Assembly: GCA_015680685.1 (NCBI GenBank)
Contig: MNCI01003349.1
Span: forward strand, 121,566-185,565
From: Gnetum montanum
Taxonomy: Eukaryota; Streptophyta; Gnetopsida; Gnetales; Gnetaceae
Length of the DNA: 64,000 nucleotides
Direction: 5' to 3'
Shown here: piece by piece, positions 45,999-58,300 of the stretch
Layout: every line of letters starts with the position of its first letter
Numbering within the stretch: position 1 is the stretch's first letter
Made by a program: the position numbers and the translations under genes
The notes under the pieces: model-generated
Database searches by the model: none
Told to the model about the DNA's origin: nothing
What the model saw: only the letters and a program-made list of their open reading frames with translations

Positions 45999-47517
45999 TG
46001 AAACACCACCAAAAATTCATGTTGTAAATTATAATCTTCATTTTTCAACTTGAGGCAAGTTCTTATTGTAAATGTAAGATTTGTAGTCCATGAGCTACAA
46101 TCTTACATACCTTAGCTTTTTGGAGCTAAAGAATGCCTTAAAAGTTATTATTACCTCACTTCCCAAGTGGAAAAAAGTACCTCATGACTATATTTGTGCT
46201 TGGGAAGGTCAAAAATTCCTTGGGAATGACCAAAGTTAGTATTTTCGTGGGTTTTCTTAGGGGTATAGCCTCAAATACGTTGGAAACATATATCCTAGGA
46301 TGTAGATGGAATAGATGGAAATTTCCATTTCTAACCTAGCATAGTCATCACTAAAACCCAACATAGATTTAGTGTTGGAATATTTGGGATTTTCCATTTT
46401 AGAATTGGTGACATTTTCCTTTTTCATTTCCATTTTCATTTTCATAGCAGTGGCCATTGTAGTCATCCTAAGTCTTTAGAAGTTTTAGCATGACTAGTGT
46501 AGATAGCATTTTTTATTAATTCTAGCATTTCCCATAATTTCTAGTAATTTCTAGCATTTTCCAAAGCCTTCACATTTTTCATGATTTTCAACTTTTTCCA
46601 ACAACTTTAGCATAGTCCACCAAGGCCAATGTAGTTAGGATGGTATCAATGTAGTCACAAAAGTCCATTTACTATTTATAGTAAATAGATGAACTTTCAT
46701 GGCTATGATGTATTCCAAACTTACTATAACTGGTAACTACATTGAAAATTGTAGCCATTGTAACTTGCAAATTAACATCAATCTATATGTAATTAGGATA
46801 GTGATGTGTAGGCCCAAAAAATGGCAATTTCATACCTATATAATCCAAATGTAAATACCTTATTTTGGTTTCATATTTTAAAGCATTTTCCATAGCCCAA
46901 AAGAGCAATTGAGTAATTTCCATAGCCTAGAGCCTTTAACAATCTTAAACATCTTTGGCAGTAAAAAATGGTGGCTACGCTATGTGTAGTAACTCCCATG
47001 TAACTCCCATGGAATAGCGATTTGTGACCATGATTACTGATCCTAGTGGAAACAGTGTAGAGTTGCTAGAAATGGAGCTAGGAATTATCTAGATTGTGGA
47101 GTTTCAAGTGCAAACCATAGGCTCCAATAGACTTTGAGCCCCTTTAAGAAAGTTCTTGTGCACCTAGCACAAAATCTATACTTTTTGAACCCATCACTTT
47201 ATTTTCCATTTTTAATAAAGTCATAGTTCATTATTATACATATATGATTTCATGATTCAATTTTTGTGTTTTTATCCATTCCAGATCTACAATTCCATTT
47301 TTACTTATGTTTCCATTTTCATTTAAGTTTACATTTTCAATTTTTTTATGTTTACATCACCATTTTATACTTTTTTAAGTCCTTGGATGATCAGCTAGAC
47401 TGTCCAGGGTGCCTTGGATCCTGTTTCTGGAGGCCCTTGGAATCTAAGGCTAAATTTTTTTTGGTGCCTACGATATTATAGTTTTTGTTCTAGCAACTAA
47501 ATTTTCTAGGTCCAACA
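45999..47517 (+). repeat. E3 3' LTR
   Basis: 1519 bp, TGAAACACCACC to TAGGTCCAACA, followed by the CTTGG duplication. Divergence from the 5' LTR is substantial by eye, consistent with an old insertion. Confidence 0.85.
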
Positions 47518-47522
47518 CTTGG

Positions 47523-47960
47523 AACGTTGCACTAAAAATTGGCAACTTATAGGTGGGACATCCCACTAGAAATTAGGACATCTCATCTAGGATGTTTCAT
47601 TTGGGACATTACAGTCGCAATTGGGACATCTTGCTATTTTTATGGTACATCTAACTTGAACCTAAGCTTTCATCTTTAGGACATCTACTGATCTTTTGGT
47701 ATGTCTAGGTAGATACCAAAATGTCTTCGTTTGGCTTGTAGGCTTCATGCATCCTTCAAATCCTAGAGTCTTGATTGAGTATATGGTGATGCAACTTTCA
47801 TCTTAATCTTCTCAACTCTCTCTTGTCCCAATCTTGTATTTTACTATATCTAAATGCTTTAGTTATCTTTTTCTAATCTTTCAAAGTCTTAAAAGATACC
47901 AATAAACACATTTTTTACATTGTCCAATTTCTAAGGTTTTAACATACCAAAAGCTCAACA
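47523..47960 (-). mobile_element. SIRE-like Copia LTR, proximal part
   Basis: The minus strand starts TGTTGAGCTTTTGGTATG at 47960, preceded by AAAAAGGGCAAGCT, a decayed AAAGGGGGAGAT polypurine tract typical of SIRE/Maximus Copia elements. It runs left to 47523, where E3 interrupts, and continues at 36025. Loose GGGACATC words occur near 47560-47650. Confidence 0.5.
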
Positions 47961-47974
47961 AGCTTGCCCTTTTT

Positions 47975-48546
47975 TGTGACATCCCATTCCTAGATGTGAT
48001 GGAAAACATCAAATATATGTTATATTAGACATTATGCATAACAAGATAATATACCAAATGTAAAATATATGTAGCATTCAAGATTATGTGTAAAGGAAAT
48101 AAAACAAAAAATGAAAAAAGAAAAAAAGGAAAGAATGCTTTATTGATATGAAATAGAGTATCCAGATCATGTTCTACGAGTGTTCCTTAGGGTTTTCTTC
48201 CTTCGATATCTATCCCATTAGAGGCAATCTAGCACTGGCACGACAGTTAGGCCTACAACCTAGCTAGAAGGGATGGTTAGTCCTATCCTACTTCACCCAA
48301 CACTTGTGACTCACCTTTACTGGCTCTGCCACTCGATGCTGGCATGACCTCTAAGCCCAAGTATAAATGCCTTAGGTCAAACTCCCAAAGGTTACCTTGA
48401 GAGACATGTCCATTATTACAATGCATCCTATCAGGTCTCAATTACAACAGACCCTTTCAGGTTTTTTTTATAATAATGATAACATTGTTATGAAGAGGCA
48501 CCCTCTTCATTATGCAACAAAACCATTTTAGAATGAGGATGTTAAA
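47975..48546 (-). mobile_element. E1/E2-family LTR, probably solo
   Basis: TGTGACATCCC to GAGGATGTTAAA, homologous along its length to the solo LTR at 3447-4018. No primer site or polypurine tract of the family adjoins it. The target duplication is not convincing (TTTTT on the left only). Confidence 0.75.
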
Positions 48547-48765
48547 AGGGGGATTTATTTCTCCATAATATTCTACAAAATAAGATGAAGAATGGATAGA
48601 AAAAAAGGTCTTTAATACAAAGCTAGCAAGAGAACTAGGAGAAGGTTCAAGGAAATTACCTAATGTTGAAAATCAAGGCCTAAAAGTCTATATTGAGTTG
48701 TAGTTAGAAAATGATCAAAGTAGAAAGATATAAAAAAAGGTAATAATTACTATTTACTACACCTT
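48547..48765. other. Unassigned
   Basis: A short A-rich stretch. A plus-strand reading KLARELGEGSRKLPNVENQG near 48625 was seen, but no family was recognised. Confidence 0.3.
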
Positions 48766-50242
48766 TGAGATATGTTAGTTTTTCTCCTTTTCGTCGATAA
48801 ATTACATTTGTATATATATTTACATTAGCATTTAGAAAATGTGATTTTTTGAAACTTCAATCCTTAAGTTTGAAGTGATTTTTTCTATAAAAAAGAAAGA
48901 TTTAAGCTTTCAGTAGTTAGTCAATCTTGTATATGCCATCGTCCCAATGTTGGTAGGCATGGTTGTTAGTTATCCATGAGCCTTTCAAGAATTGTTAAGA
49001 GTATATCAACTTAGAACAAGAACAAGAGGCTAACGGGCACGGGCCAAGGGGGGTAGGTGGGTGGGTTTGCAGGGGGGAGGGTGGGGGATGTTGGGGGGTG
49101 GGATGTGGAAGGTGGGAGTATAACCTACCTTTGCCTAGTGTTGAGGGGTGGAACATTAACCATAATTAGCATGTGGGATATAACTATTACTCCCTAGTGT
49201 TGTCCATTTACCCCCTCAACATTGCACCTCTTCTCTAGTATTACTCCAACATGGCCTAGAATTTCAACATCGCTTCAATTCCAGCATTGATTCTGCATGC
49301 TATCATTATTGTTGGAAGGCCTAGTGTGGATGGAAGAATCTAGTGAGGGTGAAATTTCACTTTACTATTTTTAGTAAACAAGATGGCTTTGATGCAATAG
49401 GGGTATAACACTTACCATACATAGTAACCTTACTAGATTTGAACATCCACCATACTTGTATGTAGCAAAAATCTATCAGCAGGTAGGCATAAATTTGTAG
49501 CAAACTTTATGGCCTTAAAAACCAATAAAATCCAAGCACTAAGACCATGTAAAGGTTCCACACTTTTTCATTTTCAAGCATATTTTATGCATTTGAGAGC
49601 TCTTGCAATCTTGCAAATATGTAGCTTCTCAGATCATCCTAGCATGAAACCCTTGTAACAATTATGACCTATTGTTACCCCCTTTGAGATTGTGTGAGCT
49701 TTGCATCAATGTTGAGCATATTTAGATTTTCAGATTTCTAGTGTTTCTCTTCTTGGCACTAGAAAAACCTCACACATCTCATCCCTCCCTATATCACCAA
49801 CATTGTAGATCAAGTGTAGAGAGTAGCATAGTTTGATAGCACTAGAATTTGTAGAAACTCTAGATCATGGAGCTAATCATAACAATTCAATGGACTCTGA
49901 ATCCTCATCAAAGTGAAACCCCTCCTTTTCTTACCTCTTGGGCACACCTTGTACACATTGTCTAAACCTTATTTGTTTTATTTAAAATAATGTTTATAGT
50001 TTTTTTTTGTGCAAGTTAGATTCATTTATTTCATATTTAGTGCATTTATTTTTTTCAAAATTGTATTTGCATTTTTATTTTTCTACATCCCCTACTTTAC
50101 ATTTTCTAAGTCCTTGGTTGATTTGCCAAATCATCTAGGGTACCTTGGATCTTATTTTTTGTAGAGGCCCTTGGGATTTGTTGTTAAGGTTGCTACATTA
50201 AGATCTTTGATTTTCCAATGACCAAATTTTCTAGTCACAATA
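48766..50242 (+). repeat. E4 5' LTR (left end estimated)
   Basis: The right end, CTAGTCACAATA at 50242, is fixed by comparison with E3 (37500). Homology to the E3 LTR is visible from about 49340 (TTTACTATTTTTAGTAAAC) to the end. The start was placed from the length of the E3 LTR and is uncertain by a few hundred bases. A G-rich tract lies in its first third. Confidence 0.5.
49045..49120 (+). other. G-rich, potential G-quadruplex tract
   Basis: Eight or more runs of three or more G occur within about 75 bp, such as GGGGGGTAGGTGGGTGGG and GGGGGGAGGGTGGGGG, in an otherwise AT-rich setting. The tract fits the classic four-run quadruplex pattern several times over. It lies in the presumed U3 of the E4 LTR. 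Confidence 0.7.
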
Positions 50243-50264
50243 GTTTTCTGGCACTAGAAGGAGG
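50243..50264 (+). other. E4 primer binding site (tRNA unknown)
   Basis: GTTTTCTGGCACTAGAAGGA follows the LTR end, matching the E3 site in place and partly in sequence. Confidence 0.45.
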
Positions 50265-51066
50265 TCCTCAGCTTAAATTCTATATTCAAGCCTATTACTT
50301 GTGTGCTAATGTTTCATATAACTTGAAATTTTTGAGATTTCTAAAATAATTTTTTTGCAAATTCGGTTCACTCTTTTTTGATTATCAAAACCAACACCAA
50401 AATCCATCCTTCCTATCACCAAAACCTAGCGTTGAGGTTGTAGGTATGTTGGGTTTTCAAAGTTTTTGTAGTAGTTGTTGGGAATTTAAAAGCAAGAGTT
50501 GGTTTTTGGTCAAAAATTTCATCTCTCTTGATACTAGAATTTTTCAGTGAGGCTAGCATTGGTGGTTTCACCATCCAAATCCTCATTTCCCTTTGCTGTA
50601 AAAATTTTCCAGTAAAGCCAACGTTAACAACTTGCCAAAGTATATTTTCCAAAAGCCAAAGTTTCCTTTCTATTTTTAGTAACAATCATAAAATTTCCCA
50701 AAAGTAAACCCCTAGCACCAACATTAAATAGGAAGGTGTAAGAATTTTCATTTTACCCCCCCTTCTTTCCCTTTGCTACACCCAGCATAGATGCAACTAG
50801 GAAACCTAGCGTGGTTGGGGTTTGATACCCACCTTTTGCCTTATTAAGTAAAGGGATATATCCCCTTGTACAACCATTTACTATTTATAGCCTATAATAT
50901 GTTTCAACCATTTTCACCTTTTTTTTTTAGTTTTTTTGAAAATTCAAGTTGTTGAAATTTTTATTTCCTTTCATTAATTTACAACTCTGTTAAGCCATTT
51001 TTAGCATTTTCATCATGTCATTTAGCCAGTTGACCATCCTACCCTTCAACTTCACTGATAACAGGT
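50265..51066 (+). other. E4 untranslated leader
   Basis: No protein on the sense strand. It includes CATTTACTATTTATAGCC, a variant of the hairpin motif of the LTR, at about 50876. Confidence 0.5.
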
Positions 51067-52680
51067 ATGGCCAATAGGCTGTGAGGATCTATGACCCTAA
51101 GGAACCTACCATGATAGAGTGTAGGCAATCCCTTAGACTTAGGAGGTGAAGTCTTGAGTTCTTCGTCATAAATAAAGACCAGTATAACTTCATTTGTGCT
51201 AAGATATAGGTTAGCATGCTTATTCCATGTATGGAAGCAAAATCCAAGAGGGAGTATGAGCTCATACATCACAATTGGAAGGAGTATATTCCTTCCCCAT
51301 ATGATTAAATATCCCTCACCAAAACTTATGCATGCATCCTATCTCAACTAATTAAGATAGATGAGGGAGAGGGCAAGGCTAGCTTGGATGAGTAGTAGGA
51401 GGATAAGGAGGATGAGTTAGGGGTGAAATCCAAACATGAGAATGTCCTAGATGGGCTTTTCCAATAAGCAACCCCAAAGCCACAACACCTACTTCCATCC
51501 TTCTGGCTTCCTCCATGGGACAAATGTGCTAATCCTCCATCTCTTCTTACTAGATCATGTTTGGGTCCACACCAATCATAGCTACACACCAAACATGATT
51601 GGTGCCACATCCCATAATGTTCCATTTCTCCATGCCATTTGGTATGAAACCTTAGTTAGTATGATCATCATTAGTGGTGGTTAGTACCACTAACCCTTTA
51701 ATCACCTAGATGGAGCCTACTACAAGATCCCAAGTAATTTAGGGGTCATACACCCCTTTTTTTTTGTTTGTGCCTTAGATACCTGTATACACATCTTTTT
51801 CTTTATTTGGCCCACCAACCACCATGTTGACACAACGTCTCCCTCAGTGCCACAACTGATAGTGAGGCCACAAGCCTCCCAATAAACATTGTAGTCCTTT
51901 GTGTAGACCCCATAATTGGTAGGGATATCCTAGGGCCTGGATCAAGCCTTCTAGATGATCCTAAACTATTAAAGAGGCTCAAGACCTCTACTTTCCAAAT
52001 TGTTAAAGTCATTGAATTCTAATAGGATGATTCCATTAGTCTTGTAGTCCCACTGTTATCTCTTTCCCTTAGTGTGCCTATTCCTCAGTTTACAAAGTAT
52101 AATGGTGAGGGTGACCCAAACTCTCATCTCATAATCTTCCACTTAGAGTGCTTGCTGTTACAAGCATGGTTGCACATGATAATGAGGATATTACCTATGT
52201 TCCTTATAGGGAAAGTGCTTTACTAGTACCGTGCCTTACTGAGAGGATCTATATCAGCTCTTGAAGATTTGGTCGTACAATTTGTTAACTACTTCAAGTA
52301 CAACTTGAAGCCTAATACAACTCTTGACTAGCCAATGAAGGTCAAACAAGGACCTATTGAATCAATGCAAAAGTTTATCCAATGATGGAATGATTTGCTT
52401 AATAAGATACCAAAACCTATAGTTGAGACGCACCTTTTGGCTATATTCAAGGGGGTGGTTAAGTATTTTATCAAGTTAAAGCTATATTACCTTGACTTGA
52501 GGTCACTAAGTGAAGCCTTCTCCTAGATAAAAAACATAGAGAATGCTATGAAGGCTAGCCACGATCTTGCCTATGTGGCATATAAGTATCAACACAGACA
52601 AAGTGACAAGAAGAGGGGTAAGCAGAACAATGTGGTGGTGGAAATGGTAGCTAAAGAGACTAAGACAACCAATTAGAGGC
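51067..52680 (+). pseudogene. E4 gag
   Basis: The start ATG at 51067 is placed from E3. After a frameshift it reads AVRIYDPKEPTMIECRQSL. The central domain at about 52085-52570 reads FTKYNGEGDPNSHLIIF, GSISALEDLVVQFVNYFKYN, MKVKQGPIESMQKFIQ and FIKLKLYYLDLRSL. It ends in a basic HRQSDKKRGKQNN block. It is about as long as the E3 gag and has fewer stops in the centre. It is non-functional. Confidence 0.85.
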
Positions 52681-52739
52681 TAAGAAACAATCAACCAAAG
52701 GCCCTTTATAACAACTAAAACAAGGAACCCTAAACATCT

Positions 52740-53740
52740 TTGAGCAGAAGAATAGAACAAAATATAGTAGGTTGCCTTTGAAATCATCTAAACTCTTAGA
52801 TCAATTATTGAAGAGTGGGAGGATCCAATACAAGTAGATGACTAAAAATGCCCATCAGAGGCATGAAAGGCTATGTAAAATAGCTAAGGATTCCACTTGA
52901 TCAACTAGAGATGATCCTTAGGTACCGAAGTATTTCATGCTTGACCACTTTTGCCACTATCAATTGCCTGGCCATGACACTAAATTTTGCCTTCTGCTGA
53001 AGGATGCCCTACAAAAGATGATAGATAGGGTCGAGTTGGTTTTATATGCTTCTAACCATATCTAACCTTAGAACCAGTCAATGCATCTATACAATGATTC
53101 ATTAAATGCTAACAAAAACTCATACATCATATCGACATTTAATGTTGATGACAATCAAAAGATTGTGAGGAGACCATTCATGATTTAGGTACTCCTTGCA
53201 ACAAAAGGGGCTCTTCAGCTTCCACTAGCTTAAGATCCCCTTTTGTTGTAAGGGTACCATTACCAATGCCTTCCAAGAAGTCTTTCATCAATAGGATGCC
53301 CCAACCTATTACCACTAAGTCCACCCCTATAACTGAACAATGGTCTTTCATGATGGCTAATGCCATAGCCTCTTCCTGTCAAACAACTAACGGTAACCAA
53401 AAGACCTCAACCAAGCAAAGGAAGACGTCTAAGAAAGAGCCAAACAAGTATGACAAGTAGGCTAAGGCATGGAAGGAAGTAGGTTCATTGAAGCCCACTC
53501 CCATATCATCTATACCCATGACCTCTTCAACCTAGGCCACTTCAACAAGCAAATTATGGAAGGAACCTAAAGCCCAAGGAAGAGTGAAAGAGTAGAAGCC
53601 ACAACAATAATAGCCAAAACATGAAGTGCACATTTTGGTGCACATGGAGGAAGTTAAGCACAACCAAGGTGATAAGCCTAAGGCCAACAACAAAAACTTC
53701 CTAAATGAAATGGAATAGGTTAAGTAGTTTCTAAAATAAA
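52740..53740 (+). pseudogene. E4 nucleocapsid-like linker
   Basis: The YFMLDHFCHYQLPGHDTKFC block (about 52930) is the zinc-knuckle-like motif matching RYCHYHQMASHD of E3. A low-complexity Lys/Thr/Pro-rich stretch follows to the protease. Confidence 0.7.
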
Positions 53741-54500
53741 AAAATACAACCTTGAGCTTGTATGACCTAGTTATGACTTCTTCCACATATTTTGAAGCAC
53801 TAGTTAAGATTTTGGTCTCCATCCCCATTAGTGAGGACATGATTGCTAGTAAAGAATCTATCCATGCAGTGATGGTGACTTCTTCATTGAGGGAGACAAA
53901 GTCAACATTGCTAGTGTTTCATGATAAAGAAATCAAAGCTAGATCCTAAAATGGTGAAGTGAACAAGGCTCCTCTATTTATTATGATATGGTTAAGATAG
54001 TACATGCTACATCGGGTGCATGTAGATAATGGGGCTACGACGAATATCATTCCATGAACCATAGTTGACCTTTTAAGCTTGATGGAATAGATAAAACATG
54101 CATCAACATCAGCCCTCAAGTCCTTTAATGGATCATGGGTTGCTGTTAAAGGGTATATCTCCTTACACTTTGTGGAAGGGGGGAAATTCCCCATAATGAC
54201 TAATTTCTTGGTGGTACAGGAAATACTAAGATTCAACCTCATCTTGGGAAGACCTTGATTGACTCAACTACAAGCTGTATATTTACCTATCAACAAAGAA
54301 ATTTACCTATCTTATGAAGGATGTGAAATTATCATTTATGGTGATAATGTAGTTCCCCTCATGGTTAATAACATCGATATAGAACAAGGGCCTAAAGTGG
54401 AGTTTTCAAAAAAAGTCCAAGGATGGAGAGTACAAGCTTATACAAAATAGGCTATATATGTTCCTTAATCTCTCAAATATTAGAAAGCATTTGCACAAGT
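53740..54500 (+). pseudogene. E4 aspartic protease
   Basis: YDLVMTSSTYFEALVKILVS leads to RVHVDNGATTNIIP, with DNGA at 54025-54036 in place of the catalytic box of E3. KSFNGSWVAVKGYI and LRFNLILGRP follow (flap region LGRPW, with Trp now a stop at about 54256). It ends near VQAYTK. No RT follows. Active-site decay and stops make it inactive. Confidence 0.75.
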
Positions 54501-54802
54501 AATGTATACATCGGATTCTTCCATCCAATGCCCTTGTAACCTTGTAACCATATGTACTTATAGCCCATTAGCCTAGATTTCATTTTGTTTGTTTATGACA
54601 TTTTGTTTGCTTTATGTTAAACTTTCTTTTGCATATAGCATAGAAATTTACCTTCTATTTGCATTTTATTTGGCAAAGCCTTTTATTTATTTCTTTTAGC
54701 ATGATATAAATATGAAAGCCTCATAAAACTTCAAAATCAAGAAGCCCATAAAAATTTTAAAACATAAAATAGAAAAAAATATGTTTTCCTTTGTGCAATG
54801 TG

Positions 54803-54998
54803 GGCCTACCATGGCCTAAAATTGGCAACAACATGGACCCACCATGGCCTAAAACTAGCAAATGAATGTAAGGGCCCATCATGGTCCTAAATTGGCATGA
54901 ATGTACGACCCCCCTATGGCTTTAAATTGGCAATATGACCCATCATGACCTTAAACTAACAAATATCATATATTTCACCATGGCCTAAAATTAGCAAA
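54803..54998 (+). repeat. Short direct repeats after E4 protease
   Basis: Six units of CCATGGCCTAAAATTGGCAA at 33-40 bp spacing. The same words occur near 44300-44400 in the 3' region of E3. Confidence 0.7.
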
Positions 54999-55365
54999 TG
55001 ATATTACAACTTATGTGTATTTTAGCCTACAACTTTATTACCATTTTTAATAGTTATAGCCAAATTAGCCAATGCAGCCATAGATAATTATAACATGAAA
55101 CCATAAAGCCATGATAAAATGGTAACACTAGAACCATATATAGCCAAAATTGAATTCAAGAATTAAAATTTAGAGCATTTATAATATAAATAGCCATGAT
55201 CATACTATGTGGCAAAATGTTAAAATGTTTTAATTATAAACAATAACAACAAGTATAAAATTCTTACAACTAGAATCTTGGCTAACATTAGTTATCAACA
55301 TCAGTAACAATAAAACATCTTGTATCCATTAACACAAGATAATTGAAAATGGGTAGTTGGGGATG
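54999..55365. other. Spacer between E4 repeats and antisense gene
   Basis: AT-rich, with no coding signal. It would hold the 3' UTR of the antisense gene. Confidence 0.4.
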
Positions 55366-58300
55366 CTAAGAGGCATCCAAAAAAGGAGGAGGTGGGTCAT
55401 CCTAACCCTTGTCACTAGGGCTGTTGACATCTCCTAGTGCCTGAAACATAACAATATAAAACTATTTAGTAATCAACAACAAGCCTATAACTCAAACTTA
55501 AGCAAAACCAAAACAATGAAACTAAAATAAAAACACATCAAAACTATGGGAAATCAGGCTTGATGAATTCTAAGGGAAGATGTTGAAGACTAGTCTCTAA
55601 GTGATGGAGAATCTGGTCTTTTGTCATGTCGGCCTAGTCAACATCTCTAAAATTAATGTCCATGAGGATGTTTGTCTCATTCACACTAGTGGGTGGCTCT
55701 CATGATACCGTAGCCATAGAAACCTCACCTACAACCATAGAGACTTGAGAAGTAGGAGATTTAGCCCTTATGAGAGTGCTTTCAAAGAGTTTGTAAATGC
55801 TCTCAGCTTGGATCCCCTTGATTAACAGCTCCATATTTCACCATTTACTTGTCTTCTCCTCAAGCCACTTGAGATATGCCCCCTAATCAACCTTGTGTAG
55901 TCTATTGTGATATTTTTGTATTTGGCCCCACTATAGGACCTAGGCACAATAGTCCTTCCAGTCCTTAGCTTTGTAAGATATGAGGTCCCTTTGCATCTGC
56001 TACTTTACTATCTCTTTGGCAAGGGTCACCTTGTTATGGATGGCATTCCAATAGCAAGCCCATGTGATCTCCTTGGTCTGTAAGTTCTTTAAGTTAGCCA
56101 CTTGGGCTTCCACAAAGGCCTTACAATCTTGAAGATTCCTAATTGTCTCAGCTTGCCTCTTGTTCTCCTCCTTCAAGGCCACAACTTGCTCTTATAGGTA
56201 TTCATTGTACCTTTGGAATTTCAACGAAGTCATGGCACATGAAATTGCAAGATCAATGATAGTCTCATATAGCCTTCATGGTACATTCTTAACCTTAGAA
56301 GGGAGTTTGAGTAAGGATTCAATCTTCATGTCCTAGCTAGGGTTCAACAAAACTGATGGCACTATAAACAATGTATAATAAAAAATATTACCATAAGCAC
56401 AACTTGCAACTTAAATAGCAATAACATAAGAAAAAAAATTAAAACCAAATATGCCTCTAAAATGAAAATAAAATGACTAGGGTAAATAAAACATAGTGCT
56501 TATTGATCTCTGGAGGAACTTGTTGCAATTGGTCGATGATGTTCTTGGGAATTCTGTGCATAGACTCCATCTTGTCTAGGACCTCTATCCATGGTTTCAT
56601 GTTAAATGTAGGGGTAGAGGATTATGCTTGTGGCTTAGGAACTATAAAAAGCATAATAATCATTGAGTGGTTAGAACAAAAACCTAAGATCAAACCATAA
56701 ATATAGTGAGTAGTTCTAGAAGGTACGTATACCTGGCTTCTCCTCCTCTACAATAATAATGAGGGGTTTCCTTGGCAATGATTCATTGAACAGGGGATCT
56801 AGGTCATCCAACACCATGTTGGCCAATCCTTCCTTCTCATGCTACTATAGGAGGGCCTCCTTTGCACATTTCTACTCCTCTGCTACTATCGTGGATTGGG
56901 CCGCCATGTCCTATTGCCTATCTACAAGAGCAATAAACTAAAAATGTAAGAATGATTTAGCAATGTTACAACCTTATAACCTTAGAAACTAAAACATAGA
57001 AAAACCTAGAATAAATAAATAGCCAAAGTTGGCAATGTACCTATGACTACATGATGAGTCTTGCCAAGCTTCAACTTGAGCCTCCTTTTGCACAGCTACT
57101 CAAATGTTGGTGCTGCTTCTTCTATGAGCTATTTCAACTTTGTCTTGGCTACCTTGTCAGCCTCTACATGCAACTCTCAGGTCCTTGCAATGTTAGCTTG
57201 CACTGTGTGAGGCCCCACCCTCATGCTATTAGGGGATGCACACCACCTACCACTAAATCCCTTGGTGGTAATGGATAGTGACTCCCCAACCTCCTCTAGT
57301 GGGTTTCGGGCTTGCATGGTTGGATAAATATGCATTATCCAAGGCTTGGAGAATTGGTTTAGGTCTTGGCACATCCATTGCCCATTCCTTCGTATGCCAC
57401 ATAAAATGCATAATGCATGTGACATAATGTAGAGACATCCTCATGGAATTTTAGGTTCTCCTCTTGAAGTCTTATAGTTAAAGGAGTAACTTAGTTGAAC
57501 TAGTTATCCTTTGTTAGGACCTTCTTAAAGGTCCATCACTGTGAAATGTCGATCATCTTCTTTTGTGACAACAGCTTAGGAAACACATAGGTTCTGAACA
57601 TGGGATAAGATTCCCTTACTTCAAGCTCTATGAAATCATCCAAGGTCAACTTGTGGCCACGAAGAGCACTTGACCACACCTCAACCTCCTCACAATGGCT
57701 TTCCTCCTTTGTTAGTTGGGTGAAAACCTTCATCCCTCTAGAGGGAACACCAAAGAGATCATGAAAGGTAGCCTTGCTGATAGACATGATGACTGGCATA
57801 CCTCAAATTTTTGTGTTGAATTGTCTAGCTTCTCCATTAAAGGTGTTAATGATGTTCAATGTCTCTGCTCTAGGGATGGAAGGGATAGGTGCGATGAAAA
57901 CATCAAGTAAGCTTGCACAAGCAATTTTTGCTTGGATGTTTCTAGGTGCCTGCTTCCTCAACCAACTTTATGTTGGTCCCATCTCACTAAATTTTAGGAT
58001 GAAGATAACCTTAGGGTATTCTAAAACTAATAAGGTGATGTTAGAAGAGGTGGAAGGTCCTACAAGGTAACAACAATCACTAGTTAGCCTAGGCATTAAC
58101 ACATCATAGGCAACCTAAGTATGACAAAAATAAAAAATTAAAATAATTAAAAAATTGAATACCCAAATAGCCTAAAATCATTGTAGCCATAAAAACATTA
58201 GCATAACACAATAAACCATAGCCTTTCATACCTTTCTTCTTTTTGTACGATGAACTTCATATGGAGTTCCCAACTACGATGCTCTTCTCTAGGAGGTGTT

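Larger units (their letters stand above)
36026..47517 (+). mobile_element. E3: full-length gag-protease LTR element
   Basis: 11.5-kb element with 5' LTR 36026-37500, 3' LTR 45999-47517 and a perfect CTTGG target duplication (36021-36025 and 47518-47522). It encodes gag and an aspartic protease but no RT or integrase, then carries short 29-bp repeats and a ~189-bp tandem array. This matches the non-autonomous class called TR-GAG in plants, here with protease added. The sequence type is Ty3/gypsy, Tat-like by inference. Confidence 0.85.

Noticed and set aside
51344-51684. Antisense and sense frames of 77-93 codons around E4 gag
   Set aside because: They are shadows of the gag N-terminal region in other frames.
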